64,000 nt of DNA from Thinopyrum elongatum (taxonomy: Eukaryota > Streptophyta > Magnoliopsida > Poales > Poaceae), in contig CM022298.1 of assembly GCA_011799875.1 (NCBI GenBank), positions 727,809,052-727,873,051 of the forward strand, in the 5' to 3' direction. Each line of letters begins with the position of its first letter. The first letter of the stretch is position 1. The position numbers were made by a program, and so were the translations under genes. Shown here one piece after another: positions 50,213 to 60,471 of the stretch. Below the pieces are notes generated by a model that made no database searches, was not told where the DNA came from, and saw nothing but the letters and a program-made list of their open reading frames with translations.

Positions 50213-53200
50213 TGTAACACCCCCGGTGATTAGCAACAGTAATCACTTTTGATAATGACATGTCAGCAAGATTAATAGTGCATAATCATCATTAGCATCA
50301 TATTGCATTTCAACTCCTAAGTCAAATTCAAATTTAAATGAAAGTGGAATATAAAAGTTGTCCAATATAGAAACTAAAATGTCAGATAAATAACAAATAT
50401 TCCAGAGGCTATTCTAAAATTGGAACCAACATCATTGGAATTGGATAAGTGACTCGAACAACCTCAAACAGTGGATAAAGATAATATTTAATAACCATTT
50501 ATTAAATCTGAAATAAATATGGAATTATATTTTGTCCAAACTAATTTTAGGTGTTAGGGAATAATGCACTGGTATTTATGAACTAGGTCTCATGTTTTAC
50601 AAAAACCATTTTGAGGCCTAGCTATTTACTTAGCAGAGTAAAAGGAATAGATAAAGAAAAGAAAAAAGGAAAGAAACAGAAAAAACCAGAGAAGAAGAGA
50701 AAAAAGGAGCAAACCCCTCCCCCACGGCACAACTGGGCGAAGCCCAGCCGGCCGGCCCACCTGCGCCCCCCTGGCCTATATGGCCCCCAGCCGGCAAACC
50801 CTAACCCACTTGACCCCCCCCATCGCTCACTCCCCCCCCATCTGGATCGGATACCCCGATCCGTCCGCCCCGCTGCCGTTGCCCCGCCGCGTCGCCTTGT
50901 GGCGCCGGCGCTCCCGTCCACCCGCGTCGTCCGACCTCCGCCTCGCGCCCGCGCCCGTCCCTACATCCACCCCGTGAGCCCCCTCCTATTCCCCTTCCCC
51001 GAGGCCCTGCCGCGCGCCGGACGCGCCCCGGCAGCGCCCCGCACCGCCCCGTGCCGGCTCCGCCCGCACTGCGCCTGCTCGCGCACGCGCCCGCGCGCAC
51101 CGCAGCCTCGCCGCGCTCTGCCGCACGCGCGCGCGCGCCGCCCACATGCCCTCGCTCGCGCGCCCCGCGTCGCTCCCTCGCCGCCGACCGCCAGCGCGCC
51201 ACCCGCCGCTCGGCCGCCCATCCAAGGCTCCCGGCGTCTCCCTCCGTTGCCGCCCGCATCGCCCGGCCCCGCCTCCGCCGTGCGCTCGCCGGCGCCCAGT
51301 CGGGTGCGCACCCGCGGGCCGCGCCCGTTCGGGCTGCGCCCGTCGCCCGACCGTTAGCCCCTCTGGGCCAAATGACAAGGGCCCAGCCCAGAAATTTTTA
51401 TAAAAATAAAAAATAAATAATTAAAAATTAATTAATTAATTAGTTAATTAATTAGTTAATAATCCTGATTAGGTAATCTAATTAACTAATTAGTGTTAAT
51501 TAAACAGTAATAGTAATTAACTTAATTACCGCGACTATCAGATGAGGTCATGCTGATGTCATCATCAGACACTGTTTCGGATAATGTTGAATTAAATAAT
51601 TAATTAAATTTCAGAATTAATAAAAACTTGAAAATCATATTAAATAAACCGTAACTCCGATGAAATATTTTTAACATGGAACTTGCTCAGAAAGACGATA
51701 CGAACCCGGATACGCCCTCTGTATTCCCGTCAGACGTCACAACTATAAGAACGTTGAACAATTAGACCGATTTCGATAAGTGATAGTGCCAACTTAATTA
51801 AATAAACCAATAAATTCCTAAATTAACTAAATCGTTTAGTTAGGAAGTAGAACACCCCGGCATATCATTTAGGCATGTCTACATTGTTTGCATTATTGCG
51901 TGGAATTTATTGTTCTCTCCCCTCCTTCTCTCTCGATAGACGCCGAGACCGAGTTCGGCTGACTTTTGTCGAGTACGACTTACGCTACTCACGAGCAGCC
52001 CGTTGACGACCTCCCTCTCTTGCCAGAGCAACCAGGCAAGCCCCCCCCCCCCCTTGAGCATTCCAGATATCGCCCATTCTATTCTCCTGCTTGCATTAGA
52101 TTTCGCTACTGTTAATGTATGCTCCTATTCTGATGCATAGCCTGCTGTTGTAACCTGTTCATTGCTACCTTACCTGCCTATGATAAACTGTTTAGTATAG
52201 GTTGGTATGAACCATCTGTGACCCCACCACCTTACTTTGTCGCCCCTGCTTGTTCATCGATGACTCGATCAACGTGATCGTCGATCAGAGACAGACGCCT
52301 CACTTCACAGCCCCCTTAGTTGTACGACTCTGCGTAGTAACTATCGAGTGCCGAGGGTGATACCTCGTAACGCACTCCTGATGAATACTCTGCAGCATAG
52401 CTGTACGGTCGTGGTCATCGAGGGTGATTCCTCCTTCTCCATGTCCGATACGACTCTGTCGTGCAACCCCTCAGTGTGAACCTCGAGGGTGATACCTCAT
52501 ACGTTCACCCTGATGAATATGACCACACGGTTACTTGACCTTTTTCACAGGCGGGTCCACCCTGGTGGGTACCCGCTGGGGATCTATGATTTCGGGTGTG
52601 CCGGAAGGGCACTCGAGTGTGACATTGTGGCGGAGCATCAGAGACTCTGATTGTCTCCGCTTGATACTAATTGAGCCTATTGGATTTGGGTGTGTGATCT
52701 GAGTGGGTCGACGTGCCCTATACGCACTACCACCACGCGGGATAATGGTTATGGGGCCTTCTGCGATGTACGTTTCTCCGAAAGCTTATCAGACGTCACG
52801 ATTCACCGTGCGGGCTGATCGTCGGGATTGGGCTGGATACTTCACTGGCGAGTTCAGTGTCGCGCCTGCACCCCGGCCAGCCACGCAACGCGCAGGGTGC
52901 CCAGGGCGATGGCCCGAGACCCCTGGGTGCATAGGTTAGTCCGGCGTGCTGACCTCTCTGCTGAGCCTAGGTAGAGCGCTGCTTCGTGTTGATCTTCCGA
53001 GGACGGGCATTACCCAGCAAGTATGTCCGGCCAGAGTTGATCGAGCGTGTTGGGTAACAGTAGTGCACCCCTGCAGGGATGAATCTTCTATCGATAGCCG
53101 GTCCTACGGTAAAGGACGCTCAGTTTGTGTATCCCGATCTACTACTTAAACTGGATACTTGTTACTTAATTGAAGCTTCGGGATTACTTTCTCGCTGGGA

Positions 53201-53880
53201 GTCGAGGAAGGATCTTTGAGCTGTACTTCAACATGTTTGCTAGATAAAATGCTATTCTACTCTCTTCTACTGCTGCAAGATGATGGCTTTGAGAAGATGT
53301 TTGAAGATGCTAGTCTTCGATAGGACTAGGCCTTTCTCTCTATTCTGGCATTTCTGCAGCCCAGTCCACATATACAGCCTTTTCTCCATTGATAATGTTG
53401 CATATGTAGTATAGATCCTTGCTTGCTGAGTACTTCGGATGAGTACTCACGGTTGCTTTATTTTCTCTTTTCCCCCATATACCCCACCTTGATGATACAC
53501 CAGACGATGGAGTCCAGGAGCCAGACGCCACCACCGGAGCCTACTACCAGGCGGGTCCAGAGGGCACGTACTACTGGATCGAGCCAGCTGACCAGGAGTA
53601 GGATCGGAGGCTCCCAGGCAGGAGGCCAACGCCTTTCGATCTAGTGTCGCTGTTTGTGCTAGCCTTCTTAAGGCAAAACTTGTCTAACTATGTCTGTACC
53701 CAGATATTATCTGTATGACTGACTTATGTATTCGGATCTTCGGATCCCTGGTCTGTAATATTGTGGACCTCCGTTTATTTGTGTTTAGAGTTGTGTTGTG
53801 ATATCTTCCCGTGAGTCCCTGGGCTTGATCGTACACGTTTGCGTGTATGACTAGTGTACGATTGAACCGGGGGCGTCACA
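50213..53880 (+). repeat. 5' LTR of the Ty3/Gypsy element (3668 bp)
   Basis: It starts TGTAACACCCCCGG and ends CCGGGGGCGTCACA, i.e. TG...CA with a 14-bp imperfect terminal inverted repeat. There is an AT-rich start, then a GC-rich and CpG-rich core (about 50710-51360), a TTAATTAA-rich stretch (51400-51520), and a more balanced 3' half with a possible TATA word (ACTATAAGA, about 51741). The first 250 bp and the last 1.9 kb match the 3' LTR with few substitutions, mostly transitions. The middle is strongly diverged and lacks the hairpins seen at 61261-61323. Large open frames in the GC-rich core (50611-51357) are compositional and are not conserved in the other LTR. Confidence 0.95.
52352..52498 (+). 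repeat. Three copies of a CGAGGGTGATACCTC motif in the 5' LTR
   Basis: CGAGGGTGATACCTC occurs at 52352, as CGAGGGTGATTCCTC at 52419, and again at 52484. Two are followed by CTCCTGATGAATA or ACCCTGATGAATA. GAGG..CCTC gives each copy a small stem. All three are conserved in the 3' LTR (about 62116-62263), so they predate the insertion. The function is unknown. Confidence 0.8.
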
Positions 53881-53883
53881 AGT

Positions 53884-53895
53884 TGGTATCAGAGC
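53884..53895 (+). promoter_or_regulatory. Primer-binding site, initiator tRNA-Met type
   Basis: TGGTATCAGAGC starts three bases after the 5' LTR and is complementary to the 3' end of plant initiator tRNA-Met. It would prime minus-strand DNA synthesis. This tRNA is the standard primer in plant chromoviruses. Confidence 0.93.
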
Positions 53896-54274
53896 CGACT
53901 GCCTGTAGGAAGCCCCCTCCAAATTCCTTGGCCGAAGTTGAGTCTAGAAACCGAGAAACTAAATTACTAACTTGGCTGTGTGGCTTACGGGCCCACGTCG
54001 CCAACTGGGTGGTATTAGGATCTTTTATTCCTCGTCTATACTCTGGGACTCTAATATCTCTTCTATTCGGGTTAAATAAAGTTTACTAACGCCGACACTT
54101 AGGATCTCGTAAATCCCGTCTACCCGGAGAGCTGGGTATCTGTGCGATTTCCCTGTCATTGATCTGATTAGTCTGATAATCATTTTCCTTTCCATTGTTT
54201 TGTTTAACCTTTCTCTCCGAGTTGTGTTAAACTTCTCATTGTCATTTGACAAATCTGAATTTCCTCTGTTTCAG
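53896..54274 (+). other. Untranslated leader with a splice-acceptor-like end
   Basis: About 380 bp between the primer site and the first ORF, with no convincing coding content. The last 100 bp is rich in T and ends CCTCTGTTTCAG at 54274, immediately before ATGG. This resembles a plant intron 3' end (pyrimidine tract plus CAG). I did not identify a convincing donor by eye. Confidence 0.5.
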
Positions 54275-55045
54275 ATGGACCGTTTGTTTCCACCGCGTCC
54301 TACGACACAGCTTGTGCTTCGCACTTGGGCTCGTAATACCCCTGGGTTTCCAGCTGTCCTGATCGCTCTCATGACCAGACTTGGCTACCGCTGGTACCCT
54401 GAATACATGGTTTACGAGGATTACCGCGAGTTTAATCAGGAACAGTACTATGCTGAAGTTCGGATTTATGATCAGCAGAACAACTCAGACACCGAGTTAC
54501 ACCTTTTTCACGGATTAGGCGTGACGATTGAGATGGCAGTACATGATGCCGCCTACTCTGCTGTCGCACATCTTCGAGGACAGTTCAGTGATATCTTGGA
54601 TGACTCTGAGTTCCGATACATTCCGTATGCCCCTGCTGGAGATGCTACCGGATACTACACAGCTATCTGTGCCCCGTACGAGCCTCGCCGATATGACCAC
54701 CGCGTTCTGATTCAGTGCACTCAGGCTCTGGATCGCACTGTTCGGGCTCTTGCCGTCGAGTTGGTTGCCACTCAAGCACGTCTCTACGATGCTATGACGC
54801 AGTTGATGCCCGCTGTTCGTGCAGGGATACATCCGGAGCACATCCTTTACCCGCGCAGGACTCAGATGTATGCTAGTATTGACTGGCCTGCTGTTGGAGG
54901 TCACACACCTACACGTGGACCTCTTCTTACAGTTCGAGACCGGGTTCTGTATCAGAGTGCACATGGAGCACAGGATCCTTCCGCGACGAATATTCGTCGT
55001 CCGCACTCGCAGTTACCCCGTTACAGTGGTTTTCTCCGACGTTGA
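54275..55045 (+). CDS. Extra ORF upstream of gag, 256 aa, unknown function
   Basis: An intact frame of 256 codons between the primer site and gag, on the sense strand. I chose ATG 54275 because CAG|ATGG resembles a splice junction; an in-frame ATG at 54200 would add 25 residues that look like translated leader. The protein starts MDRLFPPRPTT, has a Tyr-rich region (residues about 40-65), then VHDAAYSAVAHLRG (about 90-103) and FRYIPYAPAGDATGYYTA (about 115-133). A likely helical stretch with ALDRTVRALAVELVATQARLY follows (about 152-172), then IDWPAVGGHTPTRGPLL (about 205-221). I see no zinc knuckle, protease, polymerase or membrane segment. Extra sense ORFs are known in several plant Ty3/Gypsy lineages, but I cannot assign this one a role. 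Unlike gag-pol it has no internal stop. Confidence 0.75.
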   Translation: MDRLFPPRPTTQLVLRTWARNTPGFPAVLIALMTRLGYRWYPEYMVYEDYREFNQEQYYAEVRIYDQQNNSDTELHLFHGLGVTIEMAVHDAAYSAVAHLRGQFSDILDDSEFRYIPYAPAGDATGYYTAICAPYEPRRYDHRVLIQCTQALDRTVRALAVELVATQARLYDAMTQLMPAVRAGIHPEHILYPRRTQMYASIDWPAVGGHTPTRGPLLTVRDRVLYQSAHGAQDPSATNIRRPHSQLPRYSGFLRR

Positions 55046-55295
55046 TGTAGCCTTTGCTATGCCTCGTTGTGTACTTCCTTACCGCGTGCCTGCGCGCCGC
55101 CTAGTATGTCTAGCTTTTAATTTGCGCTGTTATGCTGTCCGCATGTACCCGACTTTGTGTATGGATCTGTATGTCTTAATCGACTACTGTTATGTATCTA
55201 TTACACTGCTTAAGGTATTGTCGTGTTACATCATACTTGTCGCTAAACACTCGCAATTGCTTTTACTAAACTACCCCCTGTTGATACGTAGCAGG
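55046..55295 (+). other. Spacer between the extra ORF and gag
   Basis: A 250-bp T-rich spacer. It ends with TTACTAAAC (55263-55271), a good match to a plant branch-point sequence, then a short pyrimidine stretch and GTAGCAG|G just before the gag ATG at 55296. It may be the 3' end of an intron that removes the upstream ORF. The frame is open through much of this region, but I find no protein-like sequence. Confidence 0.5.
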
Positions 55296-55466
55296 ATGGT
55301 TAGACCAGGTGGTCGTGGTCGTGGTCGTGCCCCTGAACGTCCACCACCGCCAGACTATATGGCAGCTATGATGCAACAGTTCGAGCTTAACCGCCAGTTC
55401 ATGGTTGGAGTCATGGCTCAGTTTCCGCATCAGAACAACTAGAACCAGAACCCAGCTTCAATAACT

Positions 55467-55990
55467 TTGACAGAGTTTACGCGACTCAACCCAACGCAGT
55501 TTCGCAACTCTGACAAGCCACTGGATGCTGATGACTGGCTCCGCGACATCACTCACGAGATGGAGTCTGCTAATGTCGCCCCCGCCAACTTTGTCACCTT
55601 CGCGGCCTTTTTCTTAAAGGGCCCCGCTGCTCAATGGTGGGACACACACAAGCGTACTCTGCCTGTTGGAACAGTCATCACCTGGTATGAGTTCTAGGCT
55701 GCTTTCCGTACACGTTACATCCCTCAAGCAATTATGGAACGCATGAAGACCCAGTTCCGTAACCTCACCCAGGGCAATAAAACCGTCGAAGCTTATCAGC
55801 GGGAATTTCTTGATCTCTCCCGCTATGCTGAAGAAGACATCGCCACAGATGCTCGCAGACAGGAGAAGTTCCGTAATGGACTACACCCTGACCTCAAGCT
55901 TGCACTAGCTGCTCAAGACATCAATGACTTCTCAACTCTAGTGAACAAGGCTATTCTTGTTGAGACCGCTCAGATGGAACACAAGGACTC
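55467..55990 (+). other. Gag capsid domain
   Basis: A retrotransposon Gag region with FLKGPAAQWWDTHKR (about 55608-55652), RTRYIP and [15 protein letters not shown] downstream, the typical plant Ty3/Gypsy capsid pattern. The capsid would assemble the virus-like particle around the element RNA. It is interrupted by the stop at 55695, and the stop at 55440 lies just before it. Confidence 0.88.
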
Positions 55991-56189
55991 GCAGAAGCGC
56001 TTTCGTGATGCTGGCTCATCTTCGGGCTCAGCACCGAAGCGTAGAGTTTGGATTCCCAACAACGCGTTCCGTCCCAATACCTCTGCGCCAAAGAACAATG
56101 CTGCACCACGTCTGCCTCCTCCACCACCGAGGCCGTCAAAGGCTCAAGCTATTCAGAACAATGCCCCTCTTCGTCCTGAAGATGGTTTG

Positions 56190-56231
56190 TGTTTCAAGTG
56201 CCGCAAACCGGGCCACCAGGCTAAAGACTGC
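56190..56231 (+). other. Nucleocapsid CCHC zinc knuckle
   Basis: [14 protein letters not shown] fits C-x2-C-x4-H-x4-C exactly. It lies after a Pro-rich linker and before a Gly/Arg-rich RNA-binding stretch. All metal ligands are intact. Confidence 0.95.
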
Positions 56232-56379
56232 CGCCAGACTCAGAATCAGTTAGATTTTCCTCGTGCTGGCCGTGGATATGGCCATGGCAACAATCAGACC
56301 CGCAACTATAATACTGGGTCTGCTTCACGTGGTCGTGGTCAGGCTTACAACATTGACATTGAAGAAGTCCAGGATCAAC

Positions 56380-56700
56380 CTGCTACTGTGATGGGTACCC
56401 TTCTTGTTGACTCAGTACCTGCTTCTGTATTATTTGATTCAGGAGCATCGCATTCATTCATGTCTGAAGCATTTGCATTATCTCATGACATTGCATTCGA
56501 AAAGATGAACCTGCCAATAGTTGTCCGTACCCCTGGAGGCCAATGTCAAACCACTATGATGGCACATAATGTCCCTGTTGAAATCGAGCAATTTGAATTC
56601 CTAGCTTCCCCTATTATCCTGAAGTCTTCCACCATAGACCTCATACTCGGAATGGATTGGTTGAAAGCTCACATTGCTTCGATCAATTGTGCCACTAAAG
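56380..56700 (+). other. Aspartic protease domain
   Basis: The active-site motif DSGAS is at 56436-56450, within [11 protein letters not shown]. The downstream ILGMDWL (about 56643-56663) is the second conserved protease motif. It would cleave the polyprotein. Catalytic Asp is intact. Confidence 0.92.
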
Positions 56701-56909
56701 TTATCCAACTTCTTCACCCCTCCGATGAGATAGTGAACTACACTGCCCTCATTACTCGAGACGCTGAAGCTGAGATATATGTTATGAATGCTTTGAACGC
56801 CTCACCTCTGGAAGGGATCGAGAACGTACCTGTCGTTCGAGATTTTCCAGACGTCTTTCCAGAAGAACTTCCAGGCATACCCCCGGCTAGAGCTGTCGAG
56901 TTTGTCATT

Positions 56910-57600
56910 GACTTGAAGCCTGGCACCGTTCCTATTGCCAAGCGACCTTATAAGATGCCTCCGCATCACCTTCTTGAGCTTAAGGAAGAAATCGACAAGT
57001 CACTTAAGAGTGGTTTCATCCGCCCCAGTTCCTCTGCTTGGGGAGCACCTTCACTCTTCGTTAAGAAGAAGGATGGAACTAACCGATTGGTTCAGGATTA
57101 CCGGCCCATTAACCAAGCCACAATCCAGAATAAATACCCACTGCCGCGTATCAATGATCTTTATGATCAACTTGCCGGATCATCGGTGTTCTCTAAACTC
57201 GACTTGAGGTTGGGTTATCACCAGATCCGTGTCCGTGAAGAGGACATTCCCAAGACTGCATTCGTCACTCGTTATGGCTCCTATGAATACACCGTCATGT
57301 CATTTGGCCTAACGAATGCCCCAGCTACGTTCTCCCGTCTGATGAATTATATATTCATGGATTACCTCGACAAATTCGTCGTGGTATATCTAGATGATAT
57401 TCTGGTCTATTCTAAGAATAAAGAGGAACATGCTGAACATCTCTGCCTTGTTCTAGAAAGGCTCCGAGAACACCAGTTGTATGCCAAGTATTCCAAATGC
57501 GAATTTTGGCTTCCTGAAGTAACTTACCTTGGACATGTGATTTCCAAGGATGGGATTGCTGTTAACCCTGAACGAGTTCAGGCTATTCTCGACTGGACTC
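56910..57600 (+). other. Reverse transcriptase domain
   Basis: It starts around the conserved KRPYKMPP region and contains LFVKKKDG, the QDYRPIN motif, [22 protein letters not shown] and the active-site YLDD at 57387-57398. There is no stop inside the domain. FSKLDL and YLDD supply the catalytic Asp residues. Confidence 0.95.
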
Positions 57601-57769
57601 CCCCAAAGAATGTTAAGCAAGTCAGAAGTTTTCTCGGACTCGCTAGTTATTGCCGTCGATTCGTTGAGAACTTTTCCAAGATTGCAAAACCATTGACATA
57701 TCTGCTTCACAAAGGTGTTAAATTTGAGTGGGCAGAAAAATGTCAAGAAAGCTTTCAGACACTAAAAGA

Positions 57770-58170
57770 TAAATTGACATCTGCCCCAGTATTAGCACCC
57801 CCGGATTCCCAAAAGGATTTCGTGATATACTGTGATGCATCTCGTCAATGATTAGGCTGTGTCCTAATGCAAGAGCGCAAAGTGATTGCTTATGCCTCCT
57901 GACAATTGCGTCCTCATGAAGAAAATTATCCCGTGCATGATCTTGAACTTTCTGCGGTTATCTATGCCTTGAAGCTATGGCGACATTACCTTCTCGGTAA
58001 CCGTTGCGAGATATACACGGATCACCAAAGCTTGAAGTATTTATATACTCAACCAGATCTGAACCTTCGTCAACAAAGATGGCTCGAAACAATTGCCGAT
58101 TATGATATGAATATTTCATATACCCCCGGCAAGGCTAATGTAATGGCTGATGCTTTGAGTCGCAAGTCCT
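57770..58170 (+). other. RNase H domain, two internal stops
   Basis: Catalytic residues are visible: Asp in YCDAS (57834), Glu in HDLELSAV and Asp in YTDHQSL (58020). Stops at 57849 and 57900 cut the domain 17 codons apart, so no full-length pol can be made from this copy. A conserved [15 protein letters not shown] ends the domain. Confidence 0.93.
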
Positions 58171-58454
58171 ATAGCAACAATCTTATGGTTCAAGAAACAC
58201 AACCTCTTCTCCATGAAGAGCTTTGCAAATTGAACCTCCATATTGTTCCACAGGGTTATCTCAATACCCTGGTTGTCGAACTAGATTTAGAACACGGCAT
58301 TAAGGTTATGCAAAGGTATGACACTGAAGTTGAAAAGATCAAGCGATACCTCGAGAAAGGAAAGCCGTCGGAATTCCATCTTGATGCAGATGGGATCCTA
58401 TTTTTCCAACACCGTCTCTTCGTACCCAAGTTCAAGAATGAGAGGGAAAACGTT

Positions 58455-59150
58455 ATGAAGGAAGCTCATGACACTCCCTTGTCCATTCACCCTGGTAGCA
58501 CAAAGATGTACCGTGACATTTGTCAAAGATTCTGGTGGCCTAATATGAAGCGAGACATTGCTCGTTATGTTTCTGAGTGTGACGTTTGCCGCCGCGTTAA
58601 AGCTCAACATCAAAGGCCCGCAGGAACACTGCAACCCCTGGAAATTCCTGAATGGAAATGGGACAAGGTCCAAATGGATTTCATTACTGGTTTTCCCAAA
58701 TCCCAGAAGGGTAATGATGCTATATTTGTTGTCATTGACCGATTCTCTAAGGTTGCCCACTTTCTGCCTGTTAAGGAGACAATCACTGCTAGCCAGTTAG
58801 CAGACTTGTATGTTTCCCGAATTGTGTCACTCCATGGTGTTCCGTTGGAGATCAGTTCTGATCGTGGCAGCCTCTTCACCTCCAGATTCTGGAATAGTTT
58901 CCAAGAAGCTATGGGAACTCATCTGTCTTTCAGCACCGCTTTTCACCCTCAGTCACAGGGTCAAGTTGAACGAGTTAATCAAGTGCTCGAAGATATGCTT
59001 CGAGCTTGCGTCATCTCCTTTGGTAAGAAATGGGAGGAATCTCTCCCGTATGCCGAATTCTCTTACAACAATAGCTATCAAGCTAGTCTGAAGATGGCAC
59101 CGTTTGAAGTTCTATACGGTCGTAAGTGTCGAACCCCTCTGAATTGGTCA
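58455..59150 (+). other. Integrase: HHCC zinc domain and DD35E core
   Basis: Zinc-binding His at 58467 and 58488 and Cys at 58578 and 58587 (C-x2-C). The catalytic triad is Asp 58677, Asp 58860 and Glu 58968, with 35 residues between the last two. No stop lies in this domain. The perfect 5-bp target duplication shows that the integrase used for this insertion worked. Confidence 0.95.
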
Positions 59151-59549
59151 GAAACTGGGGAACGCTCACTCGTCGGACCGGACATTATTCAGCAAGCAGA
59201 AGAACAAGTCCGCATTGTTCGTGAACATTTGAAATCTGCTCAGTCTCGTCAGAAGAGCAACTATGACCGTAAGCACCAGGAAATGGTCTATCAACCTGGC
59301 GAACAAGCTTACCTTCGTGTCACTCCATTGAAAGGCACTCCTCGGTTCGGAATCAAAGGCAAGTTAGCCCCTCGCTACATTGGCCCGTTCCGTATTCTTG
59401 CCCGTCGAGGAGAAGTGGCATATCAGTTGCAATTGCCGCCAAACCTTTCTCAAGTACATGACGTCTTTCATGTATCCCAACTCCGCCGCTGCTTCAAGGA
59501 TCCTATTCGAGCTGTGGATCATGAAGTGCTTGAATTACGGGAAGATCTG

Positions 59550-59723
59550 TCATATCCAGAATATCCCATCCGTATTCTTGATCAAGCTGAGCGTCGAACA
59601 CGTCAAAAGTCAATCAAGTTCCTCAAGGTTCAGTGGTCAAATCATTCTGAAGATGAAGCCACTTAGGAACGCGAGGATCGTCTTCGCGAAGAATACCCCT
59701 CTTTCTTTCAGTCTTCCTCTTAA
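59550..59723 (+). other. Chromodomain at the integrase C-terminus, truncated by a stop
   Basis: After the GPF module (RYIGPFRIL) and a linker with [10 protein letters not shown] comes [28 protein letters not shown], the chromodomain core. A TAG at 59664 falls where chromodomains usually have a Trp; the frame continues 18 codons to TAA 59721, ending near EYPSFF. Chromodomains help target integration to particular chromatin. Confidence 0.9.
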
Positions 59724-59740
59724 TTCTCGGTACGAGAATT
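59722..59740 (+). other. Small palindrome between the pol stop and the polypurine tract
   Basis: AATTCTCG, loop GTA, CGAGAATT: eight perfect base pairs directly after the natural stop. Its position is unusual, but a stem this short may be chance. Confidence 0.5.
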
Positions 59741-59750
59741 CTTAATAGAT

Positions 59751-59759
59751 GAGGAGAAT
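59751..59759 (+). promoter_or_regulatory. Polypurine tract
   Basis: GAGGAGAAT directly precedes the 3' LTR and is where a Ty3/Gypsy element primes plus-strand synthesis. It is shorter than many, extended upstream by GAT. Confidence 0.8.
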
Positions 59760-60394
59760 TGTAACACCCCCGGTGATTAGCAACAGTAATCACTTTTGAT
59801 AATGACATGTCAGCAAGATTAATAGTGCATAATCATCATTAGCATCATATTGCATTTCAACTCCTAAGTCAAATTCAAATTTAAATGAAAGTGGAATATA
59901 AAAGTTGTCCAACATAGAAACTAAAATGTCAGATAAATAACAAATATTCCAGAGGCTATTCTAAAATTGGAACCAACATCATTGGAATTGGATAAGTGAC
60001 TCGAACAACCTCAAACAGTGGATAAAGATAATATTTCAATAACCTTTAATTAAAATCGAAATAAAATGTGGAATATATTTTGTCCGAACTAATTTAGGTG
60101 TTAGGGAATAATGCACTGGTATTTATGAAATAGGTCTCATGTTTTACAAACCATTTTGAGGCCTAGCTATTACTAGATTGAGAAAGGAGAATTAAAAAAA
60201 AAAAGGAAAAAAAGAAACAGAAAAGGAGATAAAGGAAAGAAACCCCCCCTTCCTGGCCCAACTGGCCGAAGCCCAGCCGGCCGCCACACCGCCGCCCAAC
60301 CCCTGGCCTTAATGGAACCCCCAAGCCGGCCCAACCCTAACCCACTTGCACCCCCCCCGCCCCTGGAGTGAGCGAGAAGAGTAAGAAAGCAAAA

Positions 60395-60395
<1 letters not shown>

Positions 60396-60438
<43 letters not shown>

Positions 60439-60471
60439 AACCCCCCCCCGCCCCCCCCCCCCCCCCCCCCC
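60396..60471 (+). repeat. A41 homopolymer followed by C-rich tract in the 3' LTR
   Basis: An uninterrupted run of 41 A (60396-60436), then GAAA, then C9-G-C21 (60441-60471). The matching part of the 5' LTR (about 50810-50845) has only short C runs and no A run. This is either a slippage expansion or an assembly error at a homopolymer. Confidence 0.9.

Larger units (their letters stand above)
55296..59723 (+). pseudogene. gag-pol: gag-pol polyprotein of a Tekay-like chromovirus, five premature stops
   Basis: A single frame of about 1475 codons encodes capsid, nucleocapsid, protease, reverse transcriptase, RNase H, integrase and a C-terminal chromodomain. The order protease-RT-RNase H-integrase is that of Ty3/Gypsy, and the chromodomain makes it a chromovirus. 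The long LTRs and tRNA-Met primer site favour the Tekay/Del clade. I chose ATG 55296, followed by a Gly/Arg-rich N-terminus (MVRPGGRGRGRAP). Premature stops: TAG 55440, TAG 55695, TGA 57849, TGA 57900, TAG 59664; the natural stop is TAA 59721. I see no frameshift, so decay is by point substitution only. Two stops fall in Gag, two in RNase H, one in the chromodomain. The element could move only if helped in trans. Confidence 0.93.

Noticed and set aside
50611..51357. A 248-codon Pro/Ala/Arg-rich frame in the 5' LTR
   Set aside because: It lies in the GC-rich LTR core. The matching region of the 3' LTR does not preserve it, and long frames exist there on several strands at once because stop codons are rare in GC-rich DNA.
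57852..57905. The two close RNase H stops as a programmed readthrough signal
   Set aside because: Two stops 17 codons apart inside a catalytic domain, with three others elsewhere, fit decay; readthrough would be expected at a gag/pol boundary.
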